Assembly (NCBI GenBank): GCA_965226095.1
Contig: OZ245336.1
Coordinates: 1,482,871-1,546,870 of the forward strand
Source of the DNA: JANQSP01 sp965226095
Lineage (GTDB): Bacteria > Bdellovibrionota > Bdellovibrionia > Bdellovibrionales > UBA1609
DNA: 64,000 bases
Direction: 5' to 3'
Below, piece by piece: positions 54,839 through 63,370 of the stretch. The first letter of the stretch is position 1; every line of letters begins with the position of its first letter. The notes below the pieces were generated by a model. It was not told where the DNA came from. It made no database searches and saw only the letters and a list, made by a program, of their open reading frames with translations. The position numbers and the translations under genes were made by a program.

Positions 54839-55531
54839 ATGAAGATTCAGTTTATCAATGGTCCCAACCAGGGAAAGCAATTTAAAGTCCAAGCCGGCCT
54901 GATTTTAAGCCGGAAAAAACTAAAAAAAGGGGATATTGCTGTTCTAGATCCTAAAGCTTCTTCCCCTCATGCAGAAATTATAAAAAAAAGAAAATCTTTT
55001 TATTTAAAAGATCTAGATTCTAAAAACGGTACCTGTGTCGATGAAGAGGTTAACGACCTGTTTACACTCAAACCCGGTACGACATTTTTTATTGGAGAGA
55101 CCGGCTTTCAAGTGATGGATTCCCCTCCTCCCAAGCCAAAACAAGTTATAAAAAAGACATGGCAGGAAACCATTACAGAGGAATTAAACAAACACTTAAA
55201 ACAAATCAAAGATCCACCTGCACAAGAGATGTTACCCATCTATCCCACACTAAAGCTCACATTTAAATCCGGATCCCAAAAAGGGGATGTATGGCATGTG
55301 TATTACGGTCCACGACAAAGTGGAAGCGCCAGTGTAGATCTACCTATTTTGGATCCTTCAGTTCCCGGGATATGCTTTTCTCTTCATCCTGTCAGCGGAG
55401 GAGGAGTCTTGTTTAAAACCACTTTCCCGGACAAGGTGCTTTTGAATAAAAAGCACCAGAATAGAAAGAATTTAAAAGATGGTGATCTTATTTCTGTCGC
55501 TGATACTTTGATTGAAGTTAGTTTTCTTTAG
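54839..55531 (+). CDS. FHA-domain protein
   Basis: 230 aa. FHA domain at about 1-95: Arg in LILSRKKL, SSPHAEIIKK in place of SRxH, and LDSKNGTCVDEEV. A second region at about 135-230 (KLTFKSGSQKGDVWHVYYG, VDLPILDPSVPGICFSLHP, LKDGDLISVADTLIEV) looks like another FHA-like beta sandwich without its loop residues. No signal peptide, so it is cytoplasmic. It converges with the lipoprotein array, overlapping the first gene by 4 bp. The same 3' end recurs as a fossil at 56761. Confidence 0.85.
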   Translation: MKIQFINGPNQGKQFKVQAGLILSRKKLKKGDIAVLDPKASSPHAEIIKKRKSFYLKDLDSKNGTCVDEEVNDLFTLKPGTTFFIGETGFQVMDSPPPKPKQVIKKTWQETITEELNKHLKQIKDPPAQEMLPIYPTLKLTFKSGSQKGDVWHVYYGPRQSGSASVDLPILDPSVPGICFSLHPVSGGGVLFKTTFPDKVLLNKKHQNRKNLKDGDLISVADTLIEVSFL

Positions 55532-56742
55532 CAGTCTGGATATTCACAGTGATCAAAGTCACAGTTGTTATAATCCATATGGCAACTGCCGCCTGTAGTA
55601 CCTGTTGTAGTAGTACCTGTCGTTGCACCTGTTGTTGCACCTGTTGTTGCACCTGTCGTAGTGCTTGCACTTAAGCCTAAATTTAAATTACCATCGTTCC
55701 AATTGTCCTTTAACTTATCACAAGCGGCATCAGACCATTCATCTGCATCTCTTCTCTCAAGATCTAAACCACCCTCATCAATAGGAGCTTTAATAAAATC
55801 ATCTACTTCACTATCATTTAGAATGTGTGCCACATTTTCCCTTAGATCTTCAGGGTCAAATTCATCAACATCCACAAGGCTGGCAACATGGCAATAAACA
55901 CCTAGAATACAAGCCTGTAAATTAAATTCCTTTTCTGCCTCTGCTGTGTTTGCGTAAGTACTTGACGCCTTAGGACGATTGGATTCTTTACACACTTTTT
56001 TCATTAAAATTAATTCATGAACAAATTGAAAAGCCTCAGAATTACTTGAACCATCATTTTCTGAAAGATAAAGAAGAGCCGGAAGCTCTTCATCGTCATC
56101 ATCCATAGATACATCCCTTTTAAAACCTTCGAGAAGATTTTCTGATGTGACATCATCATTACCCCCTAAAGAAGAAAAAAGCTGCTCCATAAATTCTTTT
56201 TGAGGCTTATCTGCTATGAAGTAAGAACTGATATCCTCATCCACCACCCACGTAAAAGCAATTTCTGCTCTACTACTGCTATAGTCTTCAATTTTTTCCA
56301 CTAATGGATCAGGACCTATTTTCAACAAGATACATAACAACTGTGTATCCGCATCAGGTAAATCATCTTCATTGGGCCGATCAAAAACATCTTCCACCAT
56401 TTCCTCTATATCAAAAATGATCTCTGGTTCATATTTCAAACAATTTTTACGGGCATCCCCATTGAATAACCTGCCACAAACTTGTTTACATGTTCTACCA
56501 TCCTTATTCTCACCTTGATAATATTCACAATAACTGGTATTTTTATTACATTGATCATCTTCACACTTATCAACCTTATCAGATGAACATTTAGCACGAC
56601 GATTGTGCATGATTGGTTCACCATCTGTGCCTCCATCGCCTGTCGGCCTTATAGTTTGTAATCCACTGTCCTCACAACTGGATACAGTAAATAGAATAGG
56701 CACCATCAATACAGTAGATATAATAATAATAATAAATTTCAT
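55528..56742 (-). CDS. Cys-rich lipoprotein A (array member 6 in transcription order)
   Basis: 404 aa. Signal peptide with lipobox FTVSSC, lipidated Cys23. A Cys motif region (KVDKCEDDQCNKNTSYCEYY, GRTCKQVCGRLF) is followed by the family body: YEPEIIFDIEEMV, LLCILLKIGPDPLVEKIEDY, IAFTWVVDEDISSYF, ALLYLSENDGS, EAFQFVHELILMKKVC, QACILGVYCHVA. The C-terminus is unique: a TGAT-type repeat (residues about 368-388) and a final Cys-rich tail. Closest to B. Probably exposed on the outer membrane; function unknown. Confidence 0.82.
   Translation of the reverse strand: MKFIIIIISTVLMVPILFTVSSCEDSGLQTIRPTGDGGTDGEPIMHNRRAKCSSDKVDKCEDDQCNKNTSYCEYYQGENKDGRTCKQVCGRLFNGDARKNCLKYEPEIIFDIEEMVEDVFDRPNEDDLPDADTQLLCILLKIGPDPLVEKIEDYSSSRAEIAFTWVVDEDISSYFIADKPQKEFMEQLFSSLGGNDDVTSENLLEGFKRDVSMDDDDEELPALLYLSENDGSSNSEAFQFVHELILMKKVCKESNRPKASSTYANTAEAEKEFNLQACILGVYCHVASLVDVDEFDPEDLRENVAHILNDSEVDDFIKAPIDEGGLDLERRDADEWSDAACDKLKDNWNDGNLNLGLSASTTTGATTGATTGATTGTTTTGTTGGSCHMDYNNCDFDHCEYPDC
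55580..55660 (-). repeat. 12-bp coding repeat in lipoprotein A tail
   Basis: Copies of CACCTGTTGTTG encode TTGA units, followed by Thr/Gly variants (TTGTTTTGTTGG) just before the terminal Cys-rich segment. Confidence 0.75.
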
Positions 56743-56760
56743 TCCTCACTCCGAAGTATT

Positions 56761-56812
56761 GATTGGCGATCTTATTTCAATTGCTGATACCTTGATTGAG
56801 GTCAGTTTTTCA
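56761..56812 (+). pseudogene. Fossil 3' end of an FHA gene
   Basis: About 52 bp aligning with the end of the FHA gene at 55483-55531. In frame it reads GDLISIADTLIEVSF versus GDLISVADTLIEVSF in the intact gene. No upstream FHA sequence is left. It occupies the same place relative to lipoprotein B as the intact gene does to lipoprotein A. Confidence 0.82.
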
Positions 56813-56838
56813 ACAAAGTAGTAATTTATCTACAAGAC

Positions 56839-57987
56839 TTAACTTCCTAAGCCCAGATCCAAGTCACTATTGTCGTTCCAGTAGTTCTTTAACTCCTCAC
56901 AAGCAGCATCAGTCCAATCATCTGCGTCATCATCATCATCATCGAGCCCCAAACCACCTTCTTCAACAGGAGCCTCAATAAAATCAGTCACTTCACCATC
57001 ATTTAGAATGTGTGCGACATTCTCTCTTAGATCATCTCCATCTTCATGCTCTCTTGCATCTACACCTGCAACATGACAATACACCCCTAAAATACAAGCC
57101 TGTAAATTAAACGCATCTTCTGCTTTTTTTACTGTAATTTTAGACTCGGCTTCACCATCTTTTCCATACTTACAACTACTAGTAGTACAACTGGTATTAG
57201 CCGCATTTGCAATGGGACGATTGGAATTTTTACACACCTTATCCACTAAAATCAGTTCATGAACAAATTGAAAAGCTTCGGAATTTTTAGAGCCATCATT
57301 TTCTGACAGATAGAAAAGAGCAGGTAGTTGTTCATCATCATCCTCATCCACTTCCACATCACTCATAAAACCATCTAAAATATGATCAGGCGTCACTTTG
57401 TCTTCTCCACCTAAAGAGGAAAAAAGTTGTTTCATGAAATCCTGTTGATGATCATTTTCCGTAAAATAAGAGCTGATATTTTCATCCACCACCCACCTGA
57501 AAACAACTTCCGCTCGACCACTACTGTAGTCCTCAATCTCTTCCACCCAAGGATCAGGATTTATTTTTAACAACATACAAAGTGTTTGTTTATCCACTTC
57601 GTCTTCCAGTTTGTCTTCCGTCGGCCGTTCAAGCAGATCAACCAACTCTTTCACATCAAAAATAATCTCCGGTTTATACTCTAAGCATGTGTCGCGAGCA
57701 TCTCCAGTAAATAAATCTTTGCACACCTCACTACAGGTATCATTATCTTCATTTTCACCGGTATAGTATCCACAATAACTGGTATTGTTATTGCATTCCT
57801 TATCTTTACATTTATCACTTGCATTGGATGTACATTCACTTCGACGAGTCTGCATGATTGGTTCACTACCATCCGTGCCTCCATCGTCTCTTCCAGGTTG
57901 TAGTTCATTGTCTTCACAACTGGACACAGTAAATAAAATAGGCACCATCAACACAATAGATACCATAATAATAAAAAGAGATTTCAT
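56839..57987 (-). CDS. Cys-rich lipoprotein B
   Basis: 382 aa, lipobox FTVSSC with Cys24. N-terminal Cys motifs (NASDKCKDKECNNNTSYCGY, DTCSEVCKDLF), family body (LCMLLKINPDPWVEEIEDYS, EVVFRWVVDENISSYF, EAFQFVHELILVDKVC, LQACILGVYCHVAG, EEGGLGLDDD). An extra Cys-containing insert (NTSCTTSSCKYGKDGEAESK) is absent from A. The C-terminus is short (DLDLGLGS). Nearly identical to A in the signal region and much of the body, so it is the most recent duplicate pair. Confidence 0.85.
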   Translation of the reverse strand: MKSLFIIMVSIVLMVPILFTVSSCEDNELQPGRDDGGTDGSEPIMQTRRSECTSNASDKCKDKECNNNTSYCGYYTGENEDNDTCSEVCKDLFTGDARDTCLEYKPEIIFDVKELVDLLERPTEDKLEDEVDKQTLCMLLKINPDPWVEEIEDYSSGRAEVVFRWVVDENISSYFTENDHQQDFMKQLFSSLGGEDKVTPDHILDGFMSDVEVDEDDDEQLPALFYLSENDGSKNSEAFQFVHELILVDKVCKNSNRPIANAANTSCTTSSCKYGKDGEAESKITVKKAEDAFNLQACILGVYCHVAGVDAREHEDGDDLRENVAHILNDGEVTDFIEAPVEEGGLGLDDDDDDADDWTDAACEELKNYWNDNSDLDLGLGS

Positions 57988-58100
57988 GTGGATCCTCCTG
58001 TTTGCACTACAAATTTTATTGTACCAAGTTTTTATCTAAATCCAAATAATAAAAAACCACTTCTCTGCCAAATTTACAATAAAAAACCAGCCTTTTGTCC

Positions 58101-59189
58101 TCAACGAGAGCAAGGGAGCCTTTTATTCTCTGGAAGATCTTCAGCGGTTCCTAAATCAAAATTCAAAGCTTTGTTATGCCAAAAATTCTTCAGTTCTGAA
58201 CAAGCGGCACTGGGCCATTCTTCCGCTTCTTGAGTCACACCTAATCCCCCACTAATAACAGAAGTTGCAATAAAATCAGTCACTTCATTATCTTTGACTA
58301 AATTCTTCGCCACTACTCTTCTCTCCGCTTTACTATTGTTATCAGGACCAGCCAAACAATAAAGAGCTAAAATACAAGCTTGTTTCTTGTAAGCCAAGGC
58401 GGCTTTATGCTGATACCCACTGTTGGAATTATTGTAATAACAGTTATTTCCACTTCTGGTACCCGTTGAATTGGGATGAGGTTGATTATTTTCTGTATCA
58501 CAAATATCCCCTACAATAAGCTCATTATGTATTAAGTCAAAATTCACTTTTCCATTTTGTCCGGCATAATCAGCAATGTAAAAAATAGTTTTTCTACCTT
58601 CTATTGTTTGTCTAGTAAGGCCATTAAGAGCATTTTCATCTGTCACTTGTCCTCTCCTGCCAGCACGAGCCGCTAATAAACTTTTTACGATATTCAAACG
58701 ATCTTCTGTATCTGAAAACAAATGTAAAATCCCCTTGGAAAACATCCAATTGATAACAACCTCTGCATTACCGGATGTGTATCCCTCATTAATTTCTGTC
58801 AACCATGTATCCGACGACAGTTGTAATAAAGCACATAAATCTTCTGTTTTAATATTGAACAAATCAGAAGAGTTGGGCTTGAAATATAGAGTATCTCTTA
58901 GTGCCTCTAACTGCTCAACCAATTCCTTGTCGTATTTAATACAAATATCATAACTGCTTCCTTCGTCAAAAAGTTCTGTGCAAGTATCTTTACAACTGTT
59001 GTCTTCATGACAACAGTCATCTCCGGAACACTTTCGATGTTCCTGACAAGTCTCTACCCTTATTTCTTCATTGTTTCTTTGTGAAGGGAGTGGATTAAAT
59101 TGATCCCCTGGATCCTCATCGCAGCCTGATGTTACAGAAATAATAAAAAAAATAAAAAATAAGAAGGTAATATTTTGCCTTACATGCAC
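58101..59189 (-). CDS. Cys-rich lipoprotein C
   Basis: 362 aa, lipobox VTSGC with Cys23. Cys motif EHRKCSGDDCCHEDNSCKDT then CTELF. Body: LCALLQLSSDTWLTEINEGY, AEVVINWMFSKGILHLF, KTIFYIADYAGQN, LIHNELIVGDIC, KQACILALYCLAG, VISGGLGV, AACSELKNFWHNK. Diverged from A/B, shares CC in the N-terminal motif with D and F. Starts 3 bp after D ends, so co-transcribed. Confidence 0.83.
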   Translation of the reverse strand: MHVRQNITFLFFIFFIISVTSGCDEDPGDQFNPLPSQRNNEEIRVETCQEHRKCSGDDCCHEDNSCKDTCTELFDEGSSYDICIKYDKELVEQLEALRDTLYFKPNSSDLFNIKTEDLCALLQLSSDTWLTEINEGYTSGNAEVVINWMFSKGILHLFSDTEDRLNIVKSLLAARAGRRGQVTDENALNGLTRQTIEGRKTIFYIADYAGQNGKVNFDLIHNELIVGDICDTENNQPHPNSTGTRSGNNCYYNNSNSGYQHKAALAYKKQACILALYCLAGPDNNSKAERRVVAKNLVKDNEVTDFIATSVISGGLGVTQEAEEWPSAACSELKNFWHNKALNFDLGTAEDLPENKRLPCSR

Positions 59190-59192
59190 CTT

Positions 59193-60284
59193 CTAATTAG
59201 CTCCCAAATCTAAATTTAAATCGCCATTTTTCCAATATTGTCGAAGCTTCAAACAAGATTCGTTAGGCCATTCTGAAGCATCTTCATCGACACCCAAACC
59301 ACCATCCACAATAGGAGTTGCAATAAACTCCTTAACCTGTGTACCGATCAACCTCGCTACTCTTTTTCTATCTGATTCATACTGATTATCTGTATAAGGC
59401 CCTGCTTTACAATACACAGCCAAAATACAAGCTTCCTCGGCAAATTTTTTAGCCGCTCCTACTGAATAACCTGTGTATTTTGTTGTATTGGGAGCCGGCT
59501 GGTTAGCTTCCTTACAAAGTTTTTCTACAACAATCTCTTCATGCACAAAATAAAAACCTGTGTTGTTCTGTTTAGCCTCCCGCTCTGCCAGATAAAAAAT
59601 AGTTTTTTCATCAGCCACTTTTTGATCAGTTAAGCCATTTAATAAATGAGTATCACTAACCTCTACCTTGGCACCTGCTCCACCTAATTTACCAATTAAT
59701 TGTTCCAACAGGTCCAATAAATAATCTTTTTTATCTTCATCTTTGATTTTTGATAAACTCTCATCCCCAGCAGAAAGAAAATAATACCAAATATTTTTAG
59801 ACACCAGCCATTCTAAAGTTATACGAGCATAGTTACTACTATAATAATCCTTAACTTTATTAATCCATGTTTTAGGTGATAACTCCAACAGAGCACATAG
59901 AGGCTCAGGTTCTTTCAAATCCTCATCATCATACAATTTATCCACACTTGGACGATCGAAAATATTATTTACAATATTTTCTATTTTGTTAACCATCTCA
60001 CGGTTATATTTTTTACACTCACTTCTAATGCCGCTAGAAAACAAATCGTCACATTTATCAGCACAATCTTCATACTGCCCACAACAGTCGTCACTCCCGG
60101 AACAGTCTCCATCACTGTCTCTACAAACCACTTGTACAGAATTATTAACACTCCCATCTCTTCCAAAATCTGCACCATCCTGACCATCAGTACGACCATT
60201 AACGCCAGTTGTATCATCACCACAACTAAATATTATGGAAGACATTAAAAGAATCGATGTAACAAAAATAATAAAAGCTCTCAT
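59193..60284 (-). CDS. Cys-rich lipoprotein D
   Basis: 363 aa, lipobox IIFSC with Cys21. The Gly/Asp-rich start (DDTTGVNGRTDGQDGADFG) precedes CSGSDDCCGQYEDCADKC and the family body (LCALLELSPKTWINKVKDYY, ITLEWLVSKNIWYYF, KTIFYLAEREA, FVHEEIVVEKLC, EEACILAVYCKAG, IVDGGLGVDED). Ends LNLDLGAN, matching the LDLGLGS and FDLGT tails of B and C. Function unknown. Confidence 0.84.
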   Translation of the reverse strand: MRAFIIFVTSILLMSSIIFSCGDDTTGVNGRTDGQDGADFGRDGSVNNSVQVVCRDSDGDCSGSDDCCGQYEDCADKCDDLFSSGIRSECKKYNREMVNKIENIVNNIFDRPSVDKLYDDEDLKEPEPLCALLELSPKTWINKVKDYYSSNYARITLEWLVSKNIWYYFLSAGDESLSKIKDEDKKDYLLDLLEQLIGKLGGAGAKVEVSDTHLLNGLTDQKVADEKTIFYLAEREAKQNNTGFYFVHEEIVVEKLCKEANQPAPNTTKYTGYSVGAAKKFAEEACILAVYCKAGPYTDNQYESDRKRVARLIGTQVKEFIATPIVDGGLGVDEDASEWPNESCLKLRQYWKNGDLNLDLGAN

Positions 60285-60368
60285 TATAGGTACCCCCTAC
60301 TGGTTATAATTTACTAAAACTCTCTTTTGACGACCAGCTTATTTGTAAATTGCCGCTATACAATAATT

Positions 60369-61400
60369 TTATTCTCTTCTTTCACATAAACTGATATTAA
60401 TACAAGTACTCTTACACACATCAGAAGTAATTTCAAAATTCTTATTAAACATATCATCTACAATCGATCCATCCCTATGTAATTTATTCCAGTTATTCCA
60501 AACATTGGGACCATGAATATAACAATATCCAACATTACTGAAAATAACACGAGAACTTCTATAGTAAGCACAGTGATTACGATGAGAGGGAGAACGCTCA
60601 TTTTTTATACTCATACAATAATGTTGCAGTTTACATCCAGTACTTGAACAAAACTCACCTATTAAATCATGAATCAAAGCAAAAGCTGGATCATTTTTTA
60701 CAACGTCCGCTAATACTAAAAAAGTTTCTCCAAAGCCTCTTAAATCCGCCGCCAAGCCATATTTTACAACATCTGCCACCGCAGGGTAGGACACTACCTT
60801 CCCAAAAACCTGAGTAAGAATATTATATTCAGTGTCATGTTCTCTAATACCCGCAGCCGCATCTGGACTTTGTGCCAGCCAAATTAAAAATTCTTTAGCG
60901 TGTCTACTATTCCATTGGCGAATAAGACGTAACATTGGTTCTATAGAAATATCAATCATCACACCAAATGAATATTCATCCACTTGACTATGTAAAGAAT
61001 TCTCTCCCTCTTTTATTTGTTGTGGACTTTCCAGGTGTTCAACCAGCTTCTCCAGCTCCTGAATTAAATCCACAGGTAAAACTTCACATTTATCGGCATC
61101 CCGTCCATACACCTTATTACATTTTTCCTGACATTCTTCCCGTTCATGATCTTCTGTATCATTACAAAGCTCGCCTTCATAATCACTTCTAATGTAACGA
61201 CCAGCCTGAAAACGACCTTCGTTATTTGTAGGAACAACTCTACCCGTTTCATCAGGACGAAAACGATTGTTGTTCGAATTTCTTATGCCATTTTCACACC
61301 CACAAAAAAATAATGTAATAAAAATACATGCTTTACCAAAAAACCTAGTTAAACAATTTATACTGTATCTTTTTTTAGAAAAAATATAAAGCCTGTGCAT
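60369..61400 (-). CDS. Lipoprotein E, divergent array member
   Basis: 343 aa with a long basic N-region and lipobox LFFCGC, Cys35. It shares the plan (CNDTEDHEREECQEKC, then VDLIQELEKLVEHL; SIEPMLRLIRQWNSR; EFLIWLAQSPDAAAGI; FLVLADVVKNDPAF; LIHDLIGEFC) but has a different C-terminal half with several Cys (CKLQHYCMSIKN, HCAYYR, GYCYIHG, DVCKSTCINISLCERRE). Start overlaps the stop of F by one base (TAATG). The most divergent pair with F. Confidence 0.8.
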   Translation of the reverse strand: MHRLYIFSKKRYSINCLTRFFGKACIFITLFFCGCENGIRNSNNNRFRPDETGRVVPTNNEGRFQAGRYIRSDYEGELCNDTEDHEREECQEKCNKVYGRDADKCEVLPVDLIQELEKLVEHLESPQQIKEGENSLHSQVDEYSFGVMIDISIEPMLRLIRQWNSRHAKEFLIWLAQSPDAAAGIREHDTEYNILTQVFGKVVSYPAVADVVKYGLAADLRGFGETFLVLADVVKNDPAFALIHDLIGEFCSSTGCKLQHYCMSIKNERSPSHRNHCAYYRSSRVIFSNVGYCYIHGPNVWNNWNKLHRDGSIVDDMFNKNFEITSDVCKSTCINISLCERRE

Positions 61401-62347
61401 TATTCACATCCTTTATTACTGTCATCGCAAGCGTATCCACAAACATTATTATTCAAAGTTGGCTCGATATAAACATACCTTCCACCTTTATAAAATTCAT
61501 CAGCAATATACTCAAACAGCTCTTTATCATCAATTCGCTTAGCTATTTCTTCACGTAATGATTCTGTGTGAATATATTCACCATTACTATTAATTCTCTC
61601 CCGACAATAAATCCGCAATATACAAAGCTCTATATGGTTACTTCCTGAGTATTCAAACCTACACAGATCATTGCGAATCATCTCATGAGTCATTTGTAGC
61701 ATTTCATCATTTCTATTGGACACTAGATGTTGAAAAAAAGTGTCATTAAAAGAGATCTTCTGAGATAAGCCTTCTTCAACGGCTCCATGTCTTGGCTTGG
61801 TTTTATCTCCAGCAGAAGCTAGTAGTTCGTAGATAATTTCATTTCTGGCAGGCATACTTAATCGATTTAATTCCTTAATCACATTTAAATCCTGCGCCAA
61901 CCAAACTAAAACCTGCCTGGCATCATCGATTTTGTAACCTTTAATGATCCGAACCCATGCTTCATAATCCAAAGCTAAAAGCAAACGAAACTCTTCCCTG
62001 GTATCTATATAAACAAAATCCCTGGCCTTAGGATTTCTTAATAACCTCACAATATCTTCCAAATCCAACACAATTTGACGGTTTAAAGATTTACATTTTC
62101 TTTTAACCTCACTCACGATTTCAGATCGAGAAAGATAAAAAATATTATCGCAAACACGTTCACAATCACGATATTTGGAACAACAGTTATCACCATTACA
62201 GGAAAAAGTTGAAATATTTCTATTATTTTCTATTGCTTCAGCAACTTCTCCGGCACTCATATCTCCTTTGCATTGAATAAGAAAGGGGGATAAAAATATA
62301 ATGACAGTGTTTTTCAATGAAATACCATGACGTGGAAATTTATACAT
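61400..62347 (-). CDS. Lipoprotein F, first gene of the array
   Basis: 315 aa. Hydrophobic signal and probable lipobox FLIQC, Cys26 (Gln at -1 is unusual, so lipidation is less sure). CNGDNCCSKYRDCERVCDNI is the clearest version of the family Cys motif. The body follows: LALDYEAWVRIIKGYKIDDA, QVLVWLAQDLNVIKEL, MTHEMIRNDLC, IELCILRIYC. The C-terminus has two further Cys pairs. It is the 5' gene of the array; 180 bp before it hold the expected promoter. Confidence 0.78.
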   Translation of the reverse strand: MYKFPRHGISLKNTVIIFLSPFLIQCKGDMSAGEVAEAIENNRNISTFSCNGDNCCSKYRDCERVCDNIFYLSRSEIVSEVKRKCKSLNRQIVLDLEDIVRLLRNPKARDFVYIDTREEFRLLLALDYEAWVRIIKGYKIDDARQVLVWLAQDLNVIKELNRLSMPARNEIIYELLASAGDKTKPRHGAVEEGLSQKISFNDTFFQHLVSNRNDEMLQMTHEMIRNDLCRFEYSGSNHIELCILRIYCRERINSNGEYIHTESLREEIAKRIDDKELFEYIADEFYKGGRYVYIEPTLNNNVCGYACDDSNKGCE

Positions 62348-62527
62348 AACTCGACTCCGGTAAAAAGCTATCCATTGCTATTATCAATCCTTGCAACATA
62401 ACTCTAACTTATGAATTCTACATACCTTCTATTAAGTTTTCCATAGCTATTAAATACAGTCAATACAGTCAGATAAATAGATAAACAAACAGCTTGGGAT
62501 CAGTTTTTATATCTTTGAATTAAATCC

Positions 62528-63370
62528 TTAATGAAAGTGAACCTGGTCTGGAGACCAGGTTTTAAGCAATTTACATTTAGGAGAAAAATTGAAATTTATA
62601 CCTTTCATAATTTTTAAACACTGTTCCCTGTACTGAGGTCTATTCATATTGATATGAATAGATACTTTGGAATCCTTACTGGAATCCTTAAAAGAAGATC
62701 TCTCTTTATAATTTGTAGAAATGTTTTTTTTCACTTGAGCAATATGCTGAATTAAAAAATCTACTGGACCCACCAGTTTAATATATTTACCTACCAACTG
62801 TTGAATCCATCGCTCCACATAGAGATAATGAGTACAGCCTATCATCACTGTATCCACCTGTTTTTCAATAAGAGGTGTAAGATATTGTTTTAAAACAGGT
62901 AAAATAATTTCTTTATTATTCGCCTCCCCCTCTTGTATTATGGGAGTTAGTAAAGGACATGATTGTTGATAGATATTCAATGATAAACCAAGCTGTTCGG
63001 CTGTTTGCAGATAGGCATTGGATTTTACAGTCGCTTCAGTCGCTAATAAACCAACCCGTTTATTTTTGGAAAAGGCATGGGCCTGTTCAAGAGTGAACCC
63101 AATCACCCCTGTTAGTGGCACTGAATAATTTTTTCCTTCCAATACCGAACTGGCCGTATTACAAGTTACAACAATAAAATCCACTTTCTGTTGTATTAAA
63201 AACTGAATATTTTGATCCACTATAGAACGAATAGCTGAAACAGATTTCTCACCATAGGGAAAGTTTTTCGTATCAGCCAGATATATGAATTTCTCCTGAG
63301 GAAAATGTTGACTGAGAGATTTTATCAGGAGTAACCCCCCCAGTCCTGAATCAAAAGCTCCAATAAGCAT
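62528..63370 (-). CDS. murI: Glutamate racemase
   Basis: 280 aa. Supplies D-glutamate for peptidoglycan. N-terminal MLIGAFDSGLGGLLLIKSLS and YLADTKNFPYGEKS; the two catalytic Cys are in VVTCNTASS and IGCTHYLYVE. Length and motifs are normal, with a short C-terminal extension (about 20 residues). Start shares one base with the stop of the upstream membrane protein gene (TAATG), so the two are coupled. Confidence 0.96.
   Translation of the reverse strand: MLIGAFDSGLGGLLLIKSLSQHFPQEKFIYLADTKNFPYGEKSVSAIRSIVDQNIQFLIQQKVDFIVVTCNTASSVLEGKNYSVPLTGVIGFTLEQAHAFSKNKRVGLLATEATVKSNAYLQTAEQLGLSLNIYQQSCPLLTPIIQEGEANNKEIILPVLKQYLTPLIEKQVDTVMIGCTHYLYVERWIQQLVGKYIKLVGPVDFLIQHIAQVKKNISTNYKERSSFKDSSKDSKVSIHINMNRPQYREQCLKIMKGINFNFSPKCKLLKTWSPDQVHFH

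Noticed and set aside
62546..62566. Perfect 9-bp hairpin as murI terminator
   Set aside because: It lies inside the last murI codons and is not followed by a T-run on the coding strand.
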